This document shows positions 48,163 to 57,720 of a DNA stretch of 64,000 nt, one piece after another (position 1 is the stretch's first letter; every line of letters begins with the position of its first letter). The position numbers and the translations under genes are program-made. This stretch comes from Thalassobacter stenotrophicus (lineage in GTDB: Bacteria > Pseudomonadota > Alphaproteobacteria > Rhodobacterales > Rhodobacteraceae): positions 248,001 through 312,000 of the forward strand of contig NZ_CYRX01000011.1 in the NCBI RefSeq assembly GCF_001458315.1, written 5' to 3'. The notes beneath the pieces were generated by a model. That model was not told where the DNA came from and made no database searches. It worked only from the letters and a program-made list of their open reading frames with translations.

Positions 48163-49932
48163 ATGAGCGACCGCTCTACCAACTCTCCTATTGCGCCAGC
48201 ACGCGCGGGTTTCTCGACCCGTGTGACGCAGACGTTGGAAGAGCTGCGTATGGTCTACACCCAGCCTGCGGTTCAGCGAGCGTTCCCTGTTATCGCTGCG
48301 GCACTGCTCGTTGTGCTGGGTCTGATCCTCTACATGTCGCTGCAAGTACCGCAGCGCACGACGCTGTTTGCCTCCCTGCCGGAGGCCGAAAAGGCCGCGG
48401 TGCTGGACGCGCTACGCAACTCAGGCACCGATGTGCAGATCGACCCCGCAACCGGCGATGTGACTGTGCCCGTTTCGGACTACTATAACTCTCGGATGAC
48501 GCTTGCTGCGCAGGGTTTGCCCCAGTCCATGCCGGATGGCTACAGCGCCCTTGCGGATATGCCGATGGGCACATCCCGCTCCGTTGAGAGTATGCGCCTA
48601 AAGCAAAGCCAAGAAATTGAGCTGGCTCGTTCGATCAATGAGATTGACGTAATTTCGGCATCACGCGTGCACCTTGCCATCCCCGAACGGTCTGCATTTG
48701 CGCGCAATGCGCAGAACCCCACTGCATCGGTCTTTGTACAGGTCAAAGCGGGTCGCAGCCTTAGCTCGCAGCAGGTTACGGCGATTGTGAACCTCGTATC
48801 CTCGTCCATCGCAAATTTGCCCAAAACCGCCGTCACGGTGGTCGATCAGAATGGCCGTCTTTTGTCGGACACCGTGGACGACCCCGCCACAACATTGGCG
48901 GATCGGCAGTTAGAATATCAACTGCGCCTAGAGGACATCTACCGCACACGGATCGAAAGTCTCCTGACGCCGATCGTCGGGCCCGGCAATGTGTCGGCGC
49001 AGGTCAGCCTCGAAATTGATTTCACACGCCGCGAGATCACAGAGGACATGGTCGTCCCGGACCAATCCGCCCTGCTGAGCGAGCAGATGGCGCTTGAAGA
49101 AGAAGTATCACAGAACAACCGCGGCATCCCCGGTGCTGTTTCCAACACCCCTCCCCCCACACCCGCCCTTGAGGAAGGGGCAGGTGATGCGGTCGAAGAT
49201 AGCTCCAGCCCAGAGTCAACGATGCGGTCGTCCAACAACCTGCGCAACTATGAGATCAGCCGCAAAGTCTCATCCGAAAGCAGCCCCATGGCGATGCTCG
49301 CGGGAGTCCATGTGGCCGTCCTGCTGCGTGAACAAGACCCCCTCCCCATCACTGAGGACGACGAAGAGGCCGTCGCCCCGCCCTCAATCGGCGTGGACCC
49401 CACGCGCATTAGGGAAATCAAGGCGCTGGTTGAACGCTCGGTCGGCATCAATGGCGCACGCGGCGACACACTGATCGTGTCGAGCTTGCCGTTTATCTCA
49501 CCTGAGGCGGTCATCGCCTCCATGTCCGGTGATTTGGAACAAAAATGGCATGAGGATCCTTGGGTCCGGAACATGTTACGCAACCTATTGGGCGTTGCGG
49601 TGCTGGCGGTTGTCACGCTGGGGATCGTTAAACCCCTGCTCACCCAGTTCCTGACCGCGCCGGGCGATGCCTACAGTACGCGCAAGATTAGCTCTGATGA
49701 TGGCGACATTATCGATATGGAATCCATCGAGATGGAGGCAGGTCAAACGCTGGAAGAGATCAAAGCCAAGCTCAAGCCCAAGAAATCAACCATCTCTGCC
49801 GAGATGTTGGATACCGCCAACAGCTACGACGACAAGATCAGGCTTATTCGCATGATCGTCGGCGACGAAGCAGGCCGCGTGTCCAACGTGTTCAAGGCCA
49901 TGATGGAAGAAGACATGGACCAAGCAGGATGA
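48163..49932 (+). CDS. fliF: MS-ring protein FliF
   Basis: 589 residues. TM helices near 40-60 (VIAAALLVVLGLILYMSL) and 474-493 (LLGVAVLAVVTLGIVKPLL). Ring-building motifs: AALDALRNSGTDVQ region, SRVHLAIPERSAF, ASVFVQVKAGRSLSSQQV. The C-terminal tail (IRLIRMIVGDEAGRVSNVFK) binds FliG. It is the base on which the motor and export gate assemble. Confidence 0.95.
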   Translation: MSDRSTNSPIAPARAGFSTRVTQTLEELRMVYTQPAVQRAFPVIAAALLVVLGLILYMSLQVPQRTTLFASLPEAEKAAVLDALRNSGTDVQIDPATGDVTVPVSDYYNSRMTLAAQGLPQSMPDGYSALADMPMGTSRSVESMRLKQSQEIELARSINEIDVISASRVHLAIPERSAFARNAQNPTASVFVQVKAGRSLSSQQVTAIVNLVSSSIANLPKTAVTVVDQNGRLLSDTVDDPATTLADRQLEYQLRLEDIYRTRIESLLTPIVGPGNVSAQVSLEIDFTRREITEDMVVPDQSALLSEQMALEEEVSQNNRGIPGAVSNTPPPTPALEEGAGDAVEDSSSPESTMRSSNNLRNYEISRKVSSESSPMAMLAGVHVAVLLREQDPLPITEDDEEAVAPPSIGVDPTRIREIKALVERSVGINGARGDTLIVSSLPFISPEAVIASMSGDLEQKWHEDPWVRNMLRNLLGVAVLAVVTLGIVKPLLTQFLTAPGDAYSTRKISSDDGDIIDMESIEMEAGQTLEEIKAKLKPKKSTISAEMLDTANSYDDKIRLIRMIVGDEAGRVSNVFKAMMEEDMDQAG

Positions 49933-49956
49933 TCCGCGAGCGGGAGGGATAGCCGC

Positions 49957-50997
49957 ATGGACGGAGCAAACGCTGCAACCGAAGAAGCAGCCGAAATCAC
50001 CGCACGACTGACCGGAACGCAAAAATCTGCGATCCTGATGATGTTGCTGGGTGAAGAAGAAGCCGCCGAAATCCTCAAACACCTCAGCCCCCGCGAGGTG
50101 CAGCACCTTGGGGCAGCCATGTATTCCGTGCGCGGGACTGATCAGGAAACGGTGAATGCCGTACTTGACGAATTTTTGGCGATTATCAAACAGCAGACAA
50201 GTCTGGGTCTGGGCGCAGGCAACTACATCCGCAACGTCCTGAACCGCGCTTTGGGCGAGGATAAGGCGCAATCGGTCCTTAGTCGAATTACCCCCGCTAG
50301 CAGCGAACGGCCCATCGAAATTCTGGACTGGATGGACGCCCGGTCTATCGCCGAACTTCTTCAGGACGAACACCCGCAGATTATCGCGCTGGTGTCGTCC
50401 TATTTGGACTATAGCCTCGCCTCCGATGTTTTGAACCTATTGCCGCACGATTTGCAGCCTCAGATCATTCACCGCATCGCCACGCTAGAAACCGTCGACC
50501 CAGAAGCCCTGCGCGAACTGGAAGCCGTGATGCAGATGAAGTTCAAGGCCAACACCAGCCTGCGGTCGTCAAAAGTTGGCGGCGTAAAAGCTGCCGCGAA
50601 GATCATGAACTTCACCAAAGCCAATATGGAAAAACGCATCCTTGGCGCGATCAAACGCGAAGACAAGGAACTGATGGGCGCGATCCAAGACAACATGTTC
50701 ACCTTCGAAAACCTCGGCATGTCGGACGACCGTTCGCTTCAGACCCTGCTCAGGGCACTGGAATCCGAGGACCTGATCATGGCAATGAAAGGCGCGCCCG
50801 AAGACCTGCAAGAGAAGCTATTTGGCTGTATGTCCTCACGAGCCGCCGCCAACATCAAAGACGAAATGGAAGTCCTTGGACCAGTGCGTTTGACCGAGGT
50901 GCAGACCGCGCAGAAGAAGATCATCGAAGTTGCGCGTAAAATGTCCGACGAAGGCACAATCGTGCTGGCGGGTCGCGGCGGCGATGAGATGGTCTAA
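49957..50997 (+). CDS. fliG: Rotor switch protein FliG
   Basis: 346 residues. N-terminal LTGTQKSAILMMLLGEEEAAEI; middle EHPQIIALVSSYLD (EHPQ motif); C-terminal torque domain with MFTFENLGMSDDRSLQTLLRAL and a charged helix. FliG contacts the stator and FliF. It ends with an ATGA overlap with fliH. Confidence 0.95.
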   Translation: MDGANAATEEAAEITARLTGTQKSAILMMLLGEEEAAEILKHLSPREVQHLGAAMYSVRGTDQETVNAVLDEFLAIIKQQTSLGLGAGNYIRNVLNRALGEDKAQSVLSRITPASSERPIEILDWMDARSIAELLQDEHPQIIALVSSYLDYSLASDVLNLLPHDLQPQIIHRIATLETVDPEALRELEAVMQMKFKANTSLRSSKVGGVKAAAKIMNFTKANMEKRILGAIKREDKELMGAIQDNMFTFENLGMSDDRSLQTLLRALESEDLIMAMKGAPEDLQEKLFGCMSSRAAANIKDEMEVLGPVRLTEVQTAQKKIIEVARKMSDEGTIVLAGRGGDEMV

Positions 50998-51887
50998 TGA
51001 GCCGCATCCGCGAGAAAAAAGCCCCCCCTGCGGCGAATATTGAGGCCCTGCTCGCATTAGGTCGCTCTGCCACCACCGGGCAATTCGCCAAGACTGTTCG
51101 CAGCACAAGCGACACGACCTTTCGCGCCCTATCTTGGAGCGACGTTGCCGTACCATTGGCCGATCAGCCCCCCGTGCCCGTCGAAGATACCCCCGAAGGC
51201 GAAACCACCACAGATCCTGAGGACACGAACGAAACCACCGAAATACCGGCAGAGGATGATCATCCGTCCGAACCGGTTGAAACAGAGGCCACCCCAGAGC
51301 CAGAGGTGGACCCAGCCCCCGAAATAGCAGAAGACGCTCAACCATCGGATGAGCCGCCCGCCCCTCCCGCGATTGACGAGGCTGAGTTGCAACGCATCCG
51401 CGATGATGCCTACGCCGAAGGTCTGTCAGCTGGCAAAGCCATGACCGAAAGCGCGCGCGAACACGAGCTAAGCGTGCAGCTTCAACAGCTCGAGCAGATC
51501 ATCGCACGGCTTGGTGCAGACGACCTGATCGAGACTGATGTGCTATCTGGGCGCATCCATGCCTCGGTACTTGAACTCGCGTCACAGCGCATTGGCTTTG
51601 CGCTAGAGGACATGCCCGACGTGATGATCACGCGGATTGAAACCTTGATCGCGGACATGGCTCATCTGGCGGGCATACGAGAATTGTTCGTCGCACCCGA
51701 TGATCTGGAACTTGTGCGACGTGGGTTTGACTCGCACCAAAATCCACCGCCTCTGCAATTGCGGAGCGACCCATCCCTGCACCGTGGCGACGCGCGCCTC
51801 CGGGTGGGGGGGGCCGAAATAAGCGACACGCTGGATTGGGCAGACCCCGAGCCTGTTGAGGAGCCGCCCATTAAGGCGGACGCCTAG
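50997..51887 (+). CDS. fliH: Export ATPase regulator FliH
   Basis: 296 residues. A long acidic Pro/Glu-rich segment (about 60-125) precedes the FliH core with an Ala/Gly-spaced helix (DDAYAEGLSAGKAMTESARE) and a C-terminal V-ATPase-E-like domain (FVAPDDLELVRRGF). FliH dimer holds FliI and links it to FliN. The N-terminal acidic part is longer than usual. It overlaps fliG by one base. Confidence 0.88.
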   Translation: MSRIREKKAPPAANIEALLALGRSATTGQFAKTVRSTSDTTFRALSWSDVAVPLADQPPVPVEDTPEGETTTDPEDTNETTEIPAEDDHPSEPVETEATPEPEVDPAPEIAEDAQPSDEPPAPPAIDEAELQRIRDDAYAEGLSAGKAMTESAREHELSVQLQQLEQIIARLGADDLIETDVLSGRIHASVLELASQRIGFALEDMPDVMITRIETLIADMAHLAGIRELFVAPDDLELVRRGFDSHQNPPPLQLRSDPSLHRGDARLRVGGAEISDTLDWADPEPVEEPPIKADA

Positions 51888-51891
51888 CGGC

Positions 51892-53214
51892 ATGAACTTA
51901 ACCGACCAAATCATGCGCCCCGTGGGCAATGCGGCGGGAAAAACAACGCTGAGCGGCCGTGTATCGCGCTATGACGGCCTGCTGCTGGAATGCGACGGGT
52001 TTCCCGTGTCTGTCGGTTCCGTCTGTTCGGTCCAAACGGCGCATGGTGTCGATGTTTTGGGCGAGGTGATCGGCTACGACGAAGGCCGCAACAAGCTAAT
52101 CCTATACGAATCCGGTGCAGCTGTGCAGGCAGGCGCGCGCGTATCGTTGTTGGATCAGGGCATCTCAGTCGATGTCGGCGATGCCTACTTGGGCCGCGTT
52201 GTTGACGCATTGGGCCGCCCCCTCGACGACCAAGACGTCCCAAAGGGCGCATCCAGCGTGCCTTTAAATGGCCAGATGCTCAACCCGCTGGCGCGCGCCC
52301 TGATCCCTGGCGCGCTTGATGTCGGGGTTCGCGCGGTCAACGGATTGCTGACGATTGGCTGCGGACAGCGGATCGGGATCATCGCGGGCTCTGGCGTTGG
52401 TAAATCCGTGCTTTTGGGCATGATGGCGCGCTATACGTCTGCTGATGTCGTGGTTATGGGGCTGATCGGGGAACGCGCCCGTGAGGTTGGCGAAATGGTT
52501 CGCAGCATCATGGACCCCGCAGCCCGTGAGCGGATCAGCATCGTGGCCGTTCCGGCCGACCGCTCACCCCTATTGCGCATCCGGGCTGCACGCCGCGCAA
52601 CCGCACTTGCGGAGCATTTCCGTGATCGGGGCAAAAACGTACTGCTCATCATGGATTCGTTAACCCGCGTGGCCCACGCCCAACGAGAGATCGGCCTGGC
52701 CTTGGGCGAGGCACCGACCTCCAAGGGGTATCCGCCGTCTGTCGTTTCAATGATCCCGACCCTGATTGAACGCGCAGGCATGGGTGTTGGCGAAAACGCA
52801 GGCTCCATCACCGGGATCTATACCGTTTTGGCCGATGGTGATGACGACAACGACCCAGTCGTTGATACCGCCCGTGCCATTCTTGACGGGCACATCGTCC
52901 TCAGCCGGTCCATCGCGCAAATGGGCATTTATCCCGCGATTGATATTCCCTCATCCATCAGCCGCGTGATGAACGACATCGTGACACCACAACAACAAGC
53001 CGCGGCGCGCAAATTCAAACGCATGGTCTCTCTTTACAACGAAAACAGAGACTTGATGCTCATGGGCGGCTATATTTCGGGGCAGGATAGCGATCTGGAT
53101 GAGGCCGTAGCGTCATGGCCGAAAATGATGTCCTTCATCAGCCAATCCGCCGGCCAAAGCGCAAGCCTGTCCGAAAGCCAACAAACCCTAAGCGCGATCG
53201 TTGGGCGTGTGTGA
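51892..53214 (+). CDS. fliI: Flagellar export ATPase FliI
   Basis: 440 residues. P-loop GIIAGSGVGKSVLL near 165, Walker B LLIMDSLTRVAHAQRE, and SGEAPTSKGYPPSV-like block (LGEAPTSKGYPPSVVSMIP). FliI is the F1-like hexameric ATPase that unloads substrates from chaperones. I use ATG 51892, five bases after the fliH stop, because the earlier in-frame ATG lies inside fliH. Confidence 0.94.
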   Translation: MNLTDQIMRPVGNAAGKTTLSGRVSRYDGLLLECDGFPVSVGSVCSVQTAHGVDVLGEVIGYDEGRNKLILYESGAAVQAGARVSLLDQGISVDVGDAYLGRVVDALGRPLDDQDVPKGASSVPLNGQMLNPLARALIPGALDVGVRAVNGLLTIGCGQRIGIIAGSGVGKSVLLGMMARYTSADVVVMGLIGERAREVGEMVRSIMDPAARERISIVAVPADRSPLLRIRAARRATALAEHFRDRGKNVLLIMDSLTRVAHAQREIGLALGEAPTSKGYPPSVVSMIPTLIERAGMGVGENAGSITGIYTVLADGDDDNDPVVDTARAILDGHIVLSRSIAQMGIYPAIDIPSSISRVMNDIVTPQQQAAARKFKRMVSLYNENRDLMLMGGYISGQDSDLDEAVASWPKMMSFISQSAGQSASLSESQQTLSAIVGRV

Positions 53215-53633
53215 TGAGCGACCGCAAGGTCAAACTGCTCAAGAACATGGCGCTCAAAGAGCAAGCGCGCATGCCGCAGTATGTGCAGCGCCAAAAGAGC
53301 CTGATCAAAGAAATCACCCACCTAGATGACCTTTTGGTACGGATCAAAAAGCTGCGCGAAGACGCCCGCAGCAACGACGTGATGCAGGCACACCGATTAC
53401 AAACCAACCGCTGGTACGAATTACGCCTAATCGAAGAGATGCAGACGCTCGACAACAAGCTTGAGTTTCTACGCACCGAGCTGGAGCAAGTGACCGCGAC
53501 GATTGCGCAAATCGGACACAAAGTGCAGCGGGTGTCTGAAAAAGCCCAAGACGCCCAGCGCACCGCGAAACAAGACCGCGAAGCCAAGCAGGAGCACGCA
53601 AACGCGGCACCTTTCAGGATCAAACGGACCTGA
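53214..53633 (+). CDS. fliJ: FliJ-like export stalk protein
   Basis: 139 residues, a long charged coiled coil (MALKEQARMPQYVQRQKSLI, then LRTELEQVTATIAQIGHKVQ). Start and length are fixed by the TGATG overlap with fliI. FliJ sits in the FliI hexamer and couples it to FlhA. Identification is by position and coiled-coil form. Confidence 0.8.
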   Translation: MSDRKVKLLKNMALKEQARMPQYVQRQKSLIKEITHLDDLLVRIKKLREDARSNDVMQAHRLQTNRWYELRLIEEMQTLDNKLEFLRTELEQVTATIAQIGHKVQRVSEKAQDAQRTAKQDREAKQEHANAAPFRIKRT

Positions 53634-53662
53634 CGCGATTTTGCCACCCAGACTGCACGGAT

Positions 53663-53678
53663 TGGCACCCTGCTTGCA
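53663..53678 (+). promoter_or_regulatory. Sigma-54 promoter of fliKLMNOPQR-flhB
   Basis: TGGCACCCTGCTTGCA: consensus -24 and -12 boxes with GG-N10-GC, 37 bases before the fliK ATG. Confidence 0.8.
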
Positions 53679-53714
53679 TTATTTTTCCGATCAAATGGAT
53701 AAGCGACACCTCCG

Positions 53715-55424
53715 ATGAACGGACCAACACAAATTTTGGACTTAGGGCAGGGCTTTTTGCGGCCTATGTCTGCCCCACAGGGCGTCCCCCGCGTCGTACC
53801 TGCATCTGTGTCCGCTGAGTTGGGGGCCATTCCGACGCAAGGCGTGGATGAGGTGTTCTCAGATGCACTCGCCGTGGCGCAGAGCGCAGAGGTCCTTCCG
53901 AAATCTCAGCAAGCAGATTTGACCGATCTAGTGCCCGACGCACCCGGCAATATTCTGATGGCACCAGAGGCGCCAACCGTCGACATCGCAGCCATCACCG
54001 CATTGCTGAACGCCGCGCCTCAAACGCAGGCGTTACCCGAACTTACGCTACCCCAAGGGCTCAAGGCGCCAACAAACGACGCATTGATCGACACCCCTGA
54101 GGTCGAGATGATGCTGGCCCCTGTCGATCAAACGCTGGGCGCATCACTACCTGTGGCGCAAGTCACATTGGCCCTGCACACCACCGATGTGCCCACTGAT
54201 TTGACCGAAGCTGCATCCAAGGTCGTCTCTAACATCGACATTCTCTTGGATGCTGCTCCACAATTGGTTTCGCAGCCAGTTGGCCAAGCCATCACCAGTG
54301 TTCCCGTTACCGAATTGATGGCAGCCAAGGCTATCTCACCTCATTTCGAAATGCTTCCCTACCCTGCTGCTAAGGTTGTCCCGCTTAGCCAAGGCGGGAA
54401 CCCCAACGAAGGTGTGACCCTACCTGCTCCGGCGGAATTCAAAGGCCTGCCACAGCAAAGCCCATCGCCCGCCCTGACCAACCTTGGCCCAGTGGCAGAC
54501 GCCGTCTCGGTCGAGGTGAAGCCAGTCGAAGCCACTGATGCGCTGCAAACATCAAGGCCACACAGCACAATCGACACCGTCGCCCGACCGATCATCCAAA
54601 CAACCGCAATCCCACCTGAGGTTGCGCAACAAGCTACCATCCCAGCCACATTGGTGGCCCCGGAACTAACGACAATTGTCCCCGCAGTGACGGCAACCTC
54701 GGCCCAGACGACACCCCGCAAAACAGACCCCACGCGCATACCCTCGGGCCCGGCACCGACCATCGGGCTGAGCATTGATGATGCCACTGGATTGAACACC
54801 AAAACAACAAGTGACCAAGGCGCGACCCTGCGATCAACCGCTCGGCTGCGCGGGACACTGCCGCGTGACGCCACACCTCAGATGCCCCCTGAAACCCGTC
54901 CAAACGGCGAGGCAACAGTGATGACCTCAGCCCCAGTTCCGACCAGCACGACCGGCGCCCCTGCGCCCGGCCCAACACCTGCCCAGGGGCCGATGCAGCA
55001 AAGCGCGATGGCGGGTGCCATGCTGGACGTGCGCCACCAAGGCTGGACCAAAACGCTCGTGAACCGCGCCGCACAATCCGTGCAGGCTGGCGGCACCCTG
55101 ACCCTCAGCATCCTGCCGCAGCACTTGGGGCAAATCACGCTCAAGCTGAGCGAAGGGCGCAAGGGCATGGAACTGCGCATCACCGCAGAGGTCGCATCCA
55201 CAGCCTCGATGCTGCGCGGCGTCGAGACGCAGATTTCAGGAGCGTTTGATGAGGCGGGCCTGAAGCTTGCCTCGTTCTCCGCAAACACTGGCGGGCAAGG
55301 CAAAGGCGGCGACACCCCGAATGAACGTCGTGACACCACCGGCATAGCCGCATCCGCAAATACGGTTGATGAGGCACCGCAGGCCACTGCGGACACCTCA
55401 TCCCTGATCAGCATCATCGCATAA
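53715..55424 (+). CDS. fliK: Hook-length control protein FliK
   Basis: 569 residues. The first 430 are low-complexity, rich in Pro, Thr, Ala and Gln, expected of a molecular ruler. The C-terminal Flg_hook domain is clear: GGTLTLSILPQHLGQITLKL, then GMELRITAEVASTASMLRGV and FDEAGLKLASFSAN. FliK measures the hook and switches FlhB specificity. It leads the export-gate operon from its own sigma-54 promoter. Confidence 0.88.
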   Translation: MNGPTQILDLGQGFLRPMSAPQGVPRVVPASVSAELGAIPTQGVDEVFSDALAVAQSAEVLPKSQQADLTDLVPDAPGNILMAPEAPTVDIAAITALLNAAPQTQALPELTLPQGLKAPTNDALIDTPEVEMMLAPVDQTLGASLPVAQVTLALHTTDVPTDLTEAASKVVSNIDILLDAAPQLVSQPVGQAITSVPVTELMAAKAISPHFEMLPYPAAKVVPLSQGGNPNEGVTLPAPAEFKGLPQQSPSPALTNLGPVADAVSVEVKPVEATDALQTSRPHSTIDTVARPIIQTTAIPPEVAQQATIPATLVAPELTTIVPAVTATSAQTTPRKTDPTRIPSGPAPTIGLSIDDATGLNTKTTSDQGATLRSTARLRGTLPRDATPQMPPETRPNGEATVMTSAPVPTSTTGAPAPGPTPAQGPMQQSAMAGAMLDVRHQGWTKTLVNRAAQSVQAGGTLTLSILPQHLGQITLKLSEGRKGMELRITAEVASTASMLRGVETQISGAFDEAGLKLASFSANTGGQGKGGDTPNERRDTTGIAASANTVDEAPQATADTSSLISIIA

Positions 55425-55446
55425 GAATTCGAACGAGGACCCAGAC

Positions 55447-56040
55447 ATGAGCGAAGAAGAAGACGAGCCAAAGAAAAAATCCGGCCTAGTCAAAATCTTG
55501 ATCATGGTATTCGCCGCATTGGCAGTGCTGGGCATTGGCCTTGGCGCTGGGTATTTTATGTTTGGCACGCAGCCCCATTCCCCAGAGGAGTTGGCGTCTG
55601 AGATCATCGAACGCAACGGCGCCACTGCCCCCGAAGCGGAGCCTGAGGACGAGGGCGAAGGAGAAGAGGGCGAGGGAGAGCGCCGCTCCAAGGTCGTCAA
55701 GGAAAGTTCCAAGGAAGAGGTCTTTCAGACGCTCTACTATGAGATCCCCGGCAACCTAACGACCAACCTGCGGGACTCGCGGCGGTTCTTGCAGTTGGGG
55801 ATCGGCGTTTCGACGCAATACGATGAGGAAATCCTTCGTAACGTCGAAATGCACCTGCCTGCGATCAAGGCCGCGATCCTCGAAACGCTCAGCGACTACG
55901 GCGAAGAAGACGTTGTTGGCCGCGAGGCACGCAGGCTGTTGTCCGAAGACCTGCGGGATTCAATCAATGTTGAACTGGAACGGCTAGAAGGTTTCGGTGG
56001 CATCGAGGGCGTTCACCTGACGTCCTATGTGATGCAATAG
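55447..56040 (+). CDS. fliL: Stator-associated protein FliL
   Basis: 197 residues. One N-terminal TM helix (LVKILIMVFAALAVLGIGLG) and a Glu-rich linker (about 60-80). The periplasmic FliL domain includes YEIPGNLTTNLRDSRRFLQL and EMHLPAIKAAILETLSDYG, and ends VHLTSYVMQ. FliL forms rings round MotB. FlgT and FliL interact in R. sphaeroides, as I recall; both are encoded here. Confidence 0.9.
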   Translation: MSEEEDEPKKKSGLVKILIMVFAALAVLGIGLGAGYFMFGTQPHSPEELASEIIERNGATAPEAEPEDEGEGEEGEGERRSKVVKESSKEEVFQTLYYEIPGNLTTNLRDSRRFLQLGIGVSTQYDEEILRNVEMHLPAIKAAILETLSDYGEEDVVGREARRLLSEDLRDSINVELERLEGFGGIEGVHLTSYVMQ

Positions 56041-56056
56041 CCCCGAGAAAGCCGGC

Positions 56057-57043
56057 ATGTCGTCCTCCAAAAAACTCTCGCAAGACGAAGTCGATGCGCT
56101 GATCAGCAGCCTCGATCAAAACGGCAGCGCGTCGGGCGTTGGCACCGTTTCCGAAAAGGATGTGCGAGACTTTGCCTTTGGTGAAGACGATCTGTCACTG
56201 CTCGGCGATTACTACGCCCTACGCGTTATAAATGAGCGCTTTGCCCGCCTTGCCCGGGTCGTGTTTCAACCGATGCTGCGGGTTCAACCGCGTATCTCGG
56301 CACAGATGCCGACGGTCAAAACCTTTGACGAGTATTGCGAAGGCGCCGCATCGCTGATGAGCCTGAGCACCTCTCGCATTGATGAGCTGCGCGGCACCAA
56401 GATGATGGTAATCCAGCCGGAATTTATCTCGGCGCTGACGAACGCATACTACGGCGGCGACTTGGGGCTCAAATACATGCCCCGCAATGAATTCACGGCC
56501 ACTGAAACCCGCGTCATTGAGATCATCACCGAAGGTCTTAACAAAATACTTCTGATGGCATGGCAAGATCTGATGCCCCTCACCTTCTCGGAACACGCCC
56601 GCGAAGAAAACCTGCAATTTGCGTCATTCGTCGAAGGCACTGAGACGATCATCGTGTGTTCATTTGTGGTCCAATTGCCCAAAAGCGAACCATCCTCAAT
56701 CGACATCTTGTATCCGCTACAAACCCTCAAACCGATTGCTGCACAGCTGCGGTCACGGATGCAGTCCGAAGTGATCGACGATGACCTGACATGGCGCGAG
56801 CGGCTTGAACACGCCGTCATGCAGGTACCTTTGCCGCTCAATGTACAACTGGGCAAACCCAAGTTTTCGCTCCGCAGCATGTTGGCCATGGAAATCGGCG
56901 ATGTGTTTCCGATCAAACTGACGGAAGGGCTGAGTGTGATTGTCAAAGGACAGAAAATGTTTGTCGCCGATATTGGCGAGGTTGGCGGCACAAGCGCCAT
57001 CACGATCACCCGCAAGCTGGATAAATCCAGCGCAGAAAAGTGA
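56057..57043 (+). CDS. fliM: Rotor switch protein FliM
   Basis: 328 residues. N-terminal CheY-binding motif LSQDEVDALISSL. Middle domain: NERFARLARVVFQPML, EYCEGAASLMSLSTSRIDEL and GGDLGLKYMPRNEFTATETR. The C-terminal SpoA domain ends with GEVGGTSAITITRKL. The chemotaxis input is therefore conserved although no che genes are in the window. Confidence 0.95.
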   Translation: MSSSKKLSQDEVDALISSLDQNGSASGVGTVSEKDVRDFAFGEDDLSLLGDYYALRVINERFARLARVVFQPMLRVQPRISAQMPTVKTFDEYCEGAASLMSLSTSRIDELRGTKMMVIQPEFISALTNAYYGGDLGLKYMPRNEFTATETRVIEIITEGLNKILLMAWQDLMPLTFSEHAREENLQFASFVEGTETIIVCSFVVQLPKSEPSSIDILYPLQTLKPIAAQLRSRMQSEVIDDDLTWRERLEHAVMQVPLPLNVQLGKPKFSLRSMLAMEIGDVFPIKLTEGLSVIVKGQKMFVADIGEVGGTSAITITRKLDKSSAEK

Positions 57044-57052
57044 GTTCTCAAT

Positions 57053-57352
57053 ATGTCAGATGATGATCAGCAAACCCTACCGCGCGTCAGCGAAGCCGAC
57101 AAACTGCGCGCCCTCGAAAATATCGAAGTTGAGATGTCGATTGAGGTTGGCCGCACCGAAATCACAATCGCGGACCTTCTGCGCCTGAACGAGGGGTCGG
57201 TGGTTGAACTGGACCGTCTTGCAGGTGAGCCGCTGGATATCTTGGTTAACGGCACGATGATCGCAAAGGGCGAAGTCGTCATGGTTGGTGAACGTTTCGG
57301 CATCCGCTTTTCCGACATTGTGGACCCCGAAAAACGCGTTGAACGGATCTAG
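57053..57352 (+). CDS. fliN: Rotor switch protein FliN
   Basis: 99 residues with the SpoA domain: IEVEMSIEVGRTEITIADLL, SVVELDRLAGEPLDILVNG and IAKGEVVMVGERFGIRFSDI. It forms the lower C ring and docks FliH. It follows fliM by nine bases. Confidence 0.95.
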   Translation: MSDDDQQTLPRVSEADKLRALENIEVEMSIEVGRTEITIADLLRLNEGSVVELDRLAGEPLDILVNGTMIAKGEVVMVGERFGIRFSDIVDPEKRVERI

Positions 57353-57405
57353 AGCTCCAAAGATCACCCCACGCCCCCATCCAACCCAGAACCGGAGCCC
57401 GGCAC

Positions 57406-57720
57406 ATGGCCACCGTCACCCCTGATCTAAGTAGCATCTTCATCGTGCTCGCGTTCTTGGGTGCGCTGATTGCGGTGCGTCAAATTATTGTCGCAAAGGC
57501 AGGAACAATTAAAGCCAAGCTCGGCACAAGCGAGCGTGAGATCGTTCTATTGGACGCCTATAAATTGGAACGTTCGCTACAGGTGTCATTGCTGAATATT
57601 GGCGGCTCGCGCGTTGCGGTTTTACACGGTGCGCGCGGCCAAGCCGCGATGATCAAACTAGAGGATGGCGCGTCAGTCGACCTGAACACTCTGAAGGGCG
57701 AGCATGCTGATGCCCCCTAG
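57406..57720 (+). CDS. fliO: Export gate protein FliO
   Basis: 104 residues. One N-terminal TM (IFIVLAFLGALIAVRQIIV) followed by a small cytoplasmic FliO domain (VLLDAYKLERSLQVSLLNIG). FliO helps assemble the FliP ring. It overlaps fliP by 17 bases. Confidence 0.85.
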   Translation: MATVTPDLSSIFIVLAFLGALIAVRQIIVAKAGTIKAKLGTSEREIVLLDAYKLERSLQVSLLNIGGSRVAVLHGARGQAAMIKLEDGASVDLNTLKGEHADAP

